Below, piece after piece: positions 47,865-56,960 of a stretch of DNA of 59,194 nt. The first letter of the stretch is position 1. Each line of letters starts with the position of its first letter. The stretch lies in NCBI GenBank assembly GCA_019400425.1, contig JAFREE010000148.1, positions 1 to 59,194 on the forward strand, read 5' to 3'. The notes beneath the pieces are model-generated. The model worked only from the letters and a program-made list of their open reading frames with translations. It had not been told where the DNA came from and ran no database searches. The stretch is from Hymenochaete sp. R1. Taxonomy: Eukaryota; Basidiomycota; Agaricomycetes; Hymenochaetales; Hymenochaetaceae. Position numbers and translations under genes: made by a program.

Positions 47865-50800
47865 TTAAGCCCCACCCGCTGTCATCCCATGCTCAACGCT
47901 CACTGCTAAACCAGGTCCAGCCCACAAGCCCGAAACACTCCCATCACCAACAACGCTATCGTTTCTCATGATCCCTGCAATCCTCGCTACGACAGCAGGC
48001 GGGAACCCTCTCTCTTGTACCCTCGCAAGAAGCCTCGACGCCGCCTCCCTGTTTCCCTCTCCTAACTCCGCGCGCACCATCACCTCCCAAGTCGACGGTT
48101 CACGGTACACTGGTGCCTCTACACCCATACCCTTTGTATTGACGCCTCGCCCCGTCTCACTAGTATCATCCTTTTCATGCACAACGTGATTTCCCGCACC
48201 TGCCAACCCGACCGGAGCATCCTCGAGCCCTTCGAAGATGTTCCTTGCCTCCTCTATCTCACCCACACTCGCATACCCCTTGATCAAAAGGTTTGCTATA
48301 TACGCGGTCATGTGGACACCGTGTAGACGCATAGCAGACAAGTACGGTGGGATGAGGTCCATACGACGGTGCGTAACGAGGACGTTGATGAGAGACTCGA
48401 AAGTAAGCGCGTCGGGGAGAGCAGACGTTAACGAAGCCGCACGTCCACTTTGTTGTCCGCCTCGAGGAGGTTGTGTCGAAGGATGTGAGCTGATAGAGTC
48501 GAAAATCTCGATAGCTCTGGGAAGGTCTTTGAGGACACAACCGTATGCGTTGATGAGTGCTGCCCAATGAACGCCTTGAATACGTATGTGAGTGTTGGAG
48601 GCGAGTTGCGCAAAGACGTCTTCCATGGAGGCAACATCGACGGGCTCAATGGTACCGTAGCAATCGAGAAGGAGCTGCATAATTTTGAACACAAGAGACG
48701 AACATTAGCATCGTGATTGCGGTCCCGCACTTTATGCGAAGGGAATTCTTTTTTCTCCTGGAAAAATTAACTGACCTTGTAAGTGTGCGCTGTTGGCGCA
48801 ATGCCCGCCTCAAGAAGCTGAGCGAAGTACCCCAACGCCCTTTCTCGATCCCTCAGTGTATGCGTATAAAACTGGATCATCGTATTATATGGCGGAATCC
48901 TGGGTTTGAAGTTTTTCTGCCCCCTCATTACCTCAAACAACGTCTCAGCGCTCACAGCGTCGCCGACCCGGCAACACGCCGCAATAATCGCACCGTACGT
49001 AACCGAGCTCGGACGGACGCCCTCTGCCTTCATCTGTCCAAACAATTCGAGGGCATAGTCTGCTTTTCGGGCACGCGAGAGTTTGGAGATGACGGTATTG
49101 TAGAGGTACAAGTTTGGTACGACGCCCCTAGCCCTTGCCTCTTCCCATAAGGCACATGCATTGGCACTATCGTCCGTCGTCTCGCGAACATGCTGAATCA
49201 ACGCTCCGTACGCATCCGCTGAAGGCGCCACCATCCCTCCACCCATCTCAAGGATCCTTAGCCGATGCACATGCGCCTTTTCGACCTGACCCGCATGCGC
49301 TAAAGCAACGATCATCTGGTCCTCAACGGCGTACCACGCCAGGCTCTGTTTTGCCTTGTCCGAAGCAAGCTGACGAGTGGTGAGCACGCGTTGCGCGTCG
49401 GCGTATACACGATGGACACGATCGATACGCCCAAGACGACCCATCGTGGCAATGAGCCGACCAAGGACATCAGGGAAGGGGTATAAGCCCTTCTCGACAC
49501 CAGATTCGTAGCGAGACCAAGCCATTTCGGGGGTGACAAGGGGATGTTGTGGGAAATATTCGTCAACGGAATGAGAGAGGACGCGATCGAGCTTGATAGC
49601 GCTGGTGTCATTGATATCGGAAGTGGGGAGGGTCGATGATGGTGAAGGGGGAAGAGTCGAAGAGGCAGTAGGTGATGGCTCTTGTTCTTGTACTTGAGAG
49701 CTGGTAATGTCAACAGCAGTCTTCCCGAAAGGGGACAACGAGATTGCCTCTTCTTCTAACTTCCTAAGCCACGTCTTCCCCATCGCCTCGAATACTTCTT
49801 TCGCTTCATCCACACCAAACTTCTTTGCGTAATTTTTAGTCAACCTGCTCATCATCGCCTCCGGCACTTTCCATCCATCAGGGAACGCTAGCCTCACATC
49901 CTCTAAGAACACCTTGAACTCGTCCTTCCCGATTGGACCATGCTTCGCGTTATCATCTCGCGTACGGAAATCATCCGTCGCAAGCTGACCAGCCATCGCA
50001 ACCGCAAACATAGTCCATTGCTTGTCATTCAACGCCCCCACTTCACCTCGCTCCTTCACACACCGATATACCTCAACCATCGCACTCCGCACAGCCGAAT
50101 TCGGTGTACACAATGCGCGTTCCATAGTTCCATATAATCCACGAAGGTTTCCGGCACTGATACGCGTTTTTGGCACATCGAGTAGTAGGGCAGGAATGCA
50201 AGCAAGAATGACCTGCTTCATGACGAAGTAATGAGCACGTTCAGTCTTGATCGGCAGTGCTTGTTCGGGACTAGATTGGGAATGTTCAAGTAACATTGCG
50301 CAGGCGTTTGCGATGAATCGGTTCAAGTAACCATACGCTCTATCAAGCGGGGACCCTGCGACTGGAGAATCAACCTTGGAGCTGGAAACGCCGAGACGCG
50401 CAAGCCCGGTCACAAAAGAGGTGAAAGCTTGCGTTTGGGAGTTGAGCGCTGAATTGTGAGTCTGCGTTGCGATGCACTCGTTGAAAATGGGATCGACGAC
50501 ATACTCTGCTACGAACTCAAGCCGGGCACTCGCTTGACTGGGTTGGAGCTTTTCGACGTTGTACATGTTGAGATTGAGCAGTGCAAGCCTGTCCGACATA
50601 CGAACACGAAGGCCATCCACGCCTTTTTCCACAGCACGCGCCAGATCCGTGAATACCTTATTCGCCTCGTCAATCCTGTCCTTTTCGATCAAAGCATCCA
50701 TGACCGAGTCCCAGGTGGCCTGACCCGGCTTGGTAATTGCACCGTCCAGAAGCGGGACAAGAGAGTGCTTTGGCGCAGTGTCAGCATCGCTATCGCGCAT

Positions 50801-52759
50801 CCGATTAAACCATTTCAATGCACTGTCGATGTCACCAGTATCAAGGAACCCTTGAACGCACGCTGCGTAAACGGCACCACACGGAGGCGGAACGTCCGTT
50901 TCGCTGAAATACGCTGGTGCACGGCTGTCCATCATACGTTCAAGAATGGTGAGAGCCTCTGCGGGTTTCGACGCTCGGAAGTATACCTCAATGAGTTTGA
51001 CCCAAACGAGCATTTGCGTGGCCCGTGCTCTACCCGGACGTTTCTCGTCGCCTAATACCGAAGTCTTTATGTCCATGTTTGCCGGTAAACCGTCACTCCC
51101 GTTCGCAGAAGTCCACTGCACACGTCCCTCTTCCGACGCACGAATGAAATCATTGAATATCTCGCGCGCAGGCGCGTCGAGGCCTTTAGCAGAATACGTG
51201 CCCAGAAGATGAAGATAGCACGATGCCGTGGGGACAAAATCCTGTGCTTGTTCAAGTGCAGCCCATACCCGTGTCGCCGCGTCAGTGTCGGCATGAAGCA
51301 TACACGACCGGAGAAGAGAGTCATAGACATTTGCGCCGAGTGAAAGACCGATGTTGGGGGAATCGCCGCGGAAGATCGCTTGAGCAGCTTCGAAGAGAAG
51401 GAGGGCCGAAGGGAAGTTGGAGTTAGACTCAGCACGGAGTAGTTCGAGATGATTCACATCTGCACGAAGGGCCTTGATCATCCCGGTTGGCATCGTATGA
51501 TTGCTACCATCAATGTTATTCGAGCCGTAAGCGAAGCCGTTGTCGTCAAAAGCCTTCGCTTGAGATGCGTTTGCACCTCCGAGGACTTTCCTCCGCCGTA
51601 CCCGCCATTCCATCTGTTTCACAACCTGGCACACCTCGCGGTCACGCTCGCATAAAGCAAGAACCACAGTCTTGTAAGTCCTCGCATTAGGCGTAATCTG
51701 GCGTTGCAGCATCTCGTTGTAAATCTCCAAAACATCAGTTATCGGTTCACCGGGCTGCCGAGTGGCTACGAGAGCGGCGAGCACTGCATTGTAATCACGG
51801 ACGGATGCAGGCTTGCGTGCTGAACGGAACGACTGAACAATTTTACTGACCGCTTCCGCAGGTTCTACATGCTTCGAAAGACGTGCAGATTCGAGATGTT
51901 TGGCGAGTTCAAAATCCCCAGGTGCGCCAGGATTGTCAAATGTTTCTTCCGAAAGGAGATTAGAAGAGGGAGTAAAGGACGATTGCGGTGCGGAAGGATT
52001 AGTGGGGAGGTCATCAAGAGCTTGGGAGGAAACGCCATCATTCGTGTTTATGTTGTAAGGTCTAGGAGGGATGTCGAAGGATGATTCGAGCGATTCTAGC
52101 GACTCAATATCAGCACCATTGGAGGCAGCTGTAGAGTTCCGACGAACGAGTACTCGTGGGGAAGCCGCCGTGGTAAGTTCATCATCTTCGACTACGCTTT
52201 CGTGTAACTCTTTGTCCTTGTCAGAAGAAGCGAGGGCATGGACCTGACGCGCTTGATGAAGTTGGATCGTCTGAAGAACGCCAAAGTTATCCTTCCGTTG
52301 CTGGCGACCTGTGCCAGTGAGATGAACGCTGCTGCTTCGAGGACGACGCGATCGAGTTTTTATGACTAAAGATGAACGAGAAATGTGGACGTCATCATCG
52401 TCATCTGCTCGACCATTCGTAGCATCGTGTGCGGAGGATTGATTTGCCTGAGTGACTGCACGACCCGCGCCCTGTGCGCCGTAGGAAAAAAAACTGAGCT
52501 GGAAATACTCGATACTTTCAAAACTGAAACTTACATTATATCCTTGATAAAATCGACTGCCAGTATTATATTTCGCGCCACCAGCACCGCCCCAACTGCT
52601 ACCACTGGCGGCATTAGACCAGTTTCCCAAACTTCCAGAGGAGCCGGACGCAGCTTGATTTTGAAGGCCTAACGCGTTACGGAGGGCAGGGTTCTGTGCA
52701 GCGGCTTGGGCTGCACGATGCGTATGATGAAAGACATGCGACGCAAATTTAGGTAGCAT
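47865..52759 (-). CDS. large mitochondrial pentatricopeptide-repeat protein
   Basis: PPR proteins bind organellar RNA and control its processing, stability or translation. The model has exons 52759-52535, 52471-48776 and 48674-47865, giving about 1576 residues. If the 63-nt in-frame segment 52472-52534 is retained, the protein has 1597 residues. The N-terminus (MLPKFASHVFHHTHRAAQAA) is basic and lacks acidic residues, as in a mitochondrial presequence. Low-complexity Ser/Gly and Ser/Asn stretches follow to about residue 300. After that many helical pairs carry PPR phrasing. Examples are VRDYNAVLAALVATRQPGE, PNLYLYNTVISKLSRARKA, and RPSSVTYGAIIAACCRVGD. The last motifs continue beyond the last intron (HWAALINAYGCVLKD). 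It is longer than most fungal PPR proteins. The RNA target is unknown. Confidence 0.88.
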
Positions 52760-54058
52760 CGCTCAGCGAAGAAATATGAAAAGAGCGAGCTCGAAAACGG
52801 CTCGCTTCTAGCGAAGGCCAATGTGTGAGGGAGTTATCGCCGTCAATGTAAAGATATTGGTGGAGTATTAACAGTTGCTGCTCGTTGTCTGGAGTCGGGG
52901 GACAAACGAGCGACAGAAACGGAGGAGGCGGAGGTGGTGGTGGTGGTGGTGGTAGGATGGGAAGGAGGGTGGATGAAGGATGGGAAGGAGGGTGGATGAA
53001 GGATGGAGGAAGGATGGAGGATGAAGAGGCGAATGAGAAAAGTCTGTGCTGTGTGCTGCCGGAGCCGAGTGCTCTACGCGTTCGACTCGACTCATGACAA
53101 ACCGTCCAATAGGATTGCGGGTAAAACCGGATCTCACCCTCTTCAGCCAATGAAACACTTTTACTAGAGAAACTTGGATACACTGGATCTTTATACACTC
53201 AACCACTCGAGTGGTATCAAATGAGACCCTTCGGTGAGTTATTTGACAATACATGTATGTACAAAACATAGGGAATGAAAACGAATGAAATCTCGAAGTG
53301 CAAATAATTTAATAAAAGAGCCCGGAATATCTCGTGACAGCACGTGATCATACACGTCAATAGCAATCAACAACGCGTACATTAATGTAAAGTAAGCACC
53401 GGCACAGCATTTGACTTACATCAACAGAAAGAACCGTAATATAAGTAATTATCCAACTACTGGCGCATCATTTCCAGACTGACGACACGTATGGGACGCA
53501 TTTCAGCTTGCAGTTGATGGCACACAACGCTGTTGTTCTTTGTGCTTTGCACCTCGGTGCGTAAGAGGCCCAAGCTATCCTGAGTCTGTTTGCACATCTA
53601 GTGACTAAAGGTGACATCATCTAAAGAAATCCCCCGGCTCTTTTCAGAAAGGGGAAGATTCTGGGAGAGAAAGCTTGCCTGAGACTAGATTCATATGCAG
53701 TGAATCAAATCGTAGTGACGGTCAGACTTTCTTAGTTGCCTGTAAAGCTCATTCTTCAAGAGAGAGGAATTTTGTCCCCTAGTTTCTTAACTCGGAGTCG
53801 CAATGAAAAATAAAAAGTGATCACTTAATACATAGAGCAGTTTTGTTCATACAAAGTGACTAAGAATATATGATCAGATAGACTTCATTCGACCCTCGGA
53901 CTCCCCTCTGGTTAGGCCATGATAGCTTTGCGTCCGACCAGCTTTGCATCGCCTATGAGTTGAGTTCAATGGCTATAAGAGTGTTCGTTCTTCCCTCAAC
54001 TTCCTTCTCACCTTTCTTCTTCTCTCTTATCCGGCAGTGCGTCCGTCCAAGTACAGAT
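52760..54058. other. 1.3 kb divergent promoter region
   Basis: This lies between the start of the PPR gene (minus) and family copy 4 (plus). It holds a G-rich tandem repeat (separate entry). From about 53280 on it is AT-rich, without recognisable genes. Confidence 0.45.
52933..53025 (+). repeat. G-rich simple and tandem repeat upstream of the PPR gene
   Basis: Seven GGT units run from 52933 to 52953. They are followed by two perfect copies of a 23-nt unit (AGGATGGGAAGGAGGGTGGA plus TGA, 52954-52999), then degenerate GGATGGAGG words. The many closely spaced G runs on the plus strand could form a G-quadruplex. It lies about 175-270 nt upstream of the PPR start codon, in the promoter or 5' leader. 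Confidence 0.75.
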
Positions 54059-55141
54059 ATGGATGAACTCGGAAATGGCTCCCAAAGAAAACGCAGAGCT
54101 GATGACCCTATTGCCTCGACTGAAGGCAAAAAACGAGGAGGCCCTAAGCATTCTGAAGGTACGTATCTTACTTCAGTGTCACATGTCGTCATTTGATTGG
54201 TTTCCACAAAGATGAAAGCCTACAGACTTTGAGTACACAAACCCAGCTATTTACTGAGCGAAACAACACACTGGAAGCGCTGATACAAACGCTTGACAAC
54301 GAGAAACGTAAACCGGAAAGGGAAGAAATATGGGACACTCTTACTGACGATCAGCGAGCGAGGTATACGGAAATGAAGGATGAGAGGAACAAAGCAGCAG
54401 GATATGTTCGTAACGCACGCAAGCGGCACGAAAGGAGAGGATATAGACTACCAGAATCGGAGGTATCGACAAAGCTGAGGAAACGTACGGTGACATCTAT
54501 TTTTCACGCACTATTGAGGCATCTGTCTGATGGTTCTGCCAGATGTTGATGTTGAGGCTATCCAAGACAGCTACCAAAAAGCGGTGCTTGAAGAACGAGA
54601 AGCCGTCAGGGAGCTAAAGAAGGTTCGGTGTAGGCTGAACATCTACCCCTATACAAACAGCTATCTTCATGATGAGCTAAATGATAATCAGAAGGAGGAG
54701 CACGAAGCAGCAAAGACTGAAAGGAGGAAGAAAGCCGACGTTACCTCCAATAAACGAAAGGTCTGCCGCAACAACAACGTCGAACCGAAAGAACCGCCAA
54801 CCGAGCAAGATGACAAACAGCAGCTCTGCATAGAGCTCGCTCACGAGATTGACTGTGCAGGACATGTGTTGCCCTATCTAAAGAGCCAAGTAGACGCCAA
54901 GAAACATGGGAAACCGCCTGGTTTATTGAACGTAGAAGATATTCGTTGGAGGAGGAGGGAGAAGCGCTTCCAGGATGCACAGGAAGAGTTCAGGAACCGA
55001 ATTAATACGCTGACGGACTACACTTCTCAGTATCCTGATGACCTCGAGATGTTCCCCACCGTGCCGGTAAGATGGCTCTCGCTTCTGAATGGTGAAATTG
55101 AAGCGGATAATGAGGAAGATTGGGGAAGGGAGTTTCAATGA
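54059..55141 (+). CDS. local coiled-coil family, copy 4 (unknown function)
   Basis: Three exons (54059-54158, 54212-54484, 54543-55141) give 323 residues, with both introns at phase 1. The head has two basic clusters (QRKRRADD, GKKRGGPKH), nuclear-signal-like. Exon 2 begins DESLQTLSTQTQLFTERNN and has REEIWDTLTDDQRARYTEMK, which matches the block before the second basic region in the other copies (KRHERRGYR). Exon 3 has EEREAVRELKKVRCRLNIYP, matching copy 1 (KELKCEIGIYPF). It then has a Lys/Arg-rich stretch, LAHEIDCAGHVLPYLKSQV, FRNRINTLTDY, WLSLLNGE and the acidic tail EEDWGREFQ. The exon 2 donor (AAAC|GTACGG) is weak but is the one that restores the shared phase. No known domain is recognised. 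Confidence 0.8.
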
Positions 55142-55640
55142 CATATCGCTCGACTGATAATGCATCGCTGGGGTTGGGGGTGGTGGATTTCTCTCCGTTT
55201 ATATGATTGAAGTATAAAAATCTCGCATGCAAATCTACAATGAGCGCAGAAGTTAGTACGATTCGAAAGCTATTACTTTCTAATGGAATATGAACGTTTG
55301 GTGCAGCTGTGTTGTGCATATATGTAGAAACATGATGCACTTACGTCGTATAACCTCTTGCAGTAAGGGTCCCAAGTCTGCGGTCATTGAGAAGTCCAGA
55401 ACAGCAAATGCTTGATGTAAAAAAGACGGGGTTCAGTGAAGGCATTGATTAGGCGGCAAGTGGAACCAATATCAGAAGAGTTTATTGTGTAATTTTTTCA
55501 TCACTGTAACATCGTGGTCGAGCGTGCATCGCTATTTCAATGGTGGTGTAAAGAATCAAAAAACTGCTACTTTACTCACAATATAAGGACTATTACCAAC
55601 AACAAGCAGTAATCCATGTACGAGCGATATCGGACTTTCT
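55142..55640. other. convergent intergenic region
   Basis: This lies between the stop of family copy 4 (plus) and that of the single-exon coiled-coil gene (minus). It should hold both 3' ends. No gene was recognised. Confidence 0.5.
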
Positions 55641-56960
55641 TTACGGAGGAGTGAGATCATCGGGCCTTGATCCTGTCACTGAGGAGCCGGGCCTGCTTTC
55701 ATGGCGCTCAAACGCAGTACCTACTCCCGCCCTCACTCGTTTCGAGTTGTCCTCAGAGGAGGTTTTGCGTTGTTGAAGCTTCCTTCTCGCATCCGTCAGC
55801 TGGATCCTCAGCTCCTTCCAGTTACACCCCAAGTCATCTTCTGGTTTTTCCGTGATCGCTCTTTTCACATAACTACGGAGTGCATCCAGTCTCCCGATTT
55901 TCGCTTCCAACTCCTCCCTGCGCGCCTCTTTCTTTTCTTTTTCAAAGATGCGCCGTACCTCGGAATCGGCGTAATGAATATACCACAAAGCAACGTTCTC
56001 GACAACGCCTGGTGAACAGAATGACAGATCACAATCTCTGGTTTCGCCTGTATCTGGATCGATGTAAGTAGGGAATGGGTCTGTTTTCGGGAAGTTTCGT
56101 GAAAGGTAGTCGGCATCGTGCTTCCCAGTTGCAATCGTAGGCTTCTGCGCATCCACACGTAGCCGAGTGCCAATAGCCGTCTTCGCCTCTTTCGCGAGGT
56201 CCAAGAGCTCGACTGAAAACATCTGATTGGACTCCACTTTTGCTTTTGCGGAAAGACGCCTCTTTCCGTCTTGAGCGAGCGTGATGGCAGAATCAAGACG
56301 AGTGAAGTGCCGCTGACGTTCGTCATTGGTCCAAGAAGAGCATATCCGGCCTTGCTCACACAGTACGGCTGTAATAGAGTACTTGAGAACGTATTCAAGT
56401 TGAGTTTTGTCCATGTTATTAGGATCAACACCGGCATATTGCTCCTCCCGGCGAGTAAGTTGTTCCTCAGCAATCCCTTGGAGACGAACTTTACGAAACT
56501 GCTTTCCATCGTACTTCGCCACAGTACGTGACATGGAGTCACGTCGACGACCGAGTTTTCCATACATCTCGGAAGCACGTCGTATATACTCCGCATCGCT
56601 GAGAAACCCGTTTAAAAAATGTGTGCTGAAGACTGTCTGTCTATTCATCACCAGCTCCAAATATGGACGGAGCACAGAGATGGCGTCTTCCGCTTCTTTA
56701 AGTCGTTTGCGTGCCTCAGTCTCTTCACGAGTCTTATCGGCATCGTCAACCATATACACATCCACAAACCAGTCGAGAACCGCTTTGATCATGGTGACTC
56801 TTTGAGCTTGGTCCGCAAACGAGTCGGTAAGAGAATGGATAGGAAAGTTCCGGTAGGGCATGTCGTTCAGAGAAGGACGTGGTTGAGAGTGAGAGGAACG
56901 AGGTCGTTTGGAACTCTCGGAGTTAGAGGATTCGGTGGCTTGTCTCTTTCCCGATCCCAT
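55641..56960 (-). CDS. single-exon charged coiled-coil protein, possible divergent family relative
   Basis: An uninterrupted frame of 439 residues starts MGSGKRQATESSNSESSKRP. The ATG at 56960 is chosen over a longer frame from 57047, because the latter starts with a hydrophobic stretch that does not fit. The protein is rich in Arg, Lys, Glu and Asp, with helical stretches such as EETEARKRLKEAEDAISVL and EKEKKEARREELEAKIG. The basic Ser-rich head resembles the local family. The segment RQTVFSTHFLNGFLSDAEY loosely recalls ERGVFSKDLLEGL of copy 1. The HHYxCAxxALPYLK block is not clear, however, and introns are absent. It could be a retro-copied or highly diverged member, or an unrelated coiled-coil protein. 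No function is assigned. Confidence 0.65.
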   Translation of the reverse strand: MGSGKRQATESSNSESSKRPRSSHSQPRPSLNDMPYRNFPIHSLTDSFADQAQRVTMIKAVLDWFVDVYMVDDADKTREETEARKRLKEAEDAISVLRPYLELVMNRQTVFSTHFLNGFLSDAEYIRRASEMYGKLGRRRDSMSRTVAKYDGKQFRKVRLQGIAEEQLTRREEQYAGVDPNNMDKTQLEYVLKYSITAVLCEQGRICSSWTNDERQRHFTRLDSAITLAQDGKRRLSAKAKVESNQMFSVELLDLAKEAKTAIGTRLRVDAQKPTIATGKHDADYLSRNFPKTDPFPTYIDPDTGETRDCDLSFCSPGVVENVALWYIHYADSEVRRIFEKEKKEARREELEAKIGRLDALRSYVKRAITEKPEDDLGCNWKELRIQLTDARRKLQQRKTSSEDNSKRVRAGVGTAFERHESRPGSSVTGSRPDDLTPP

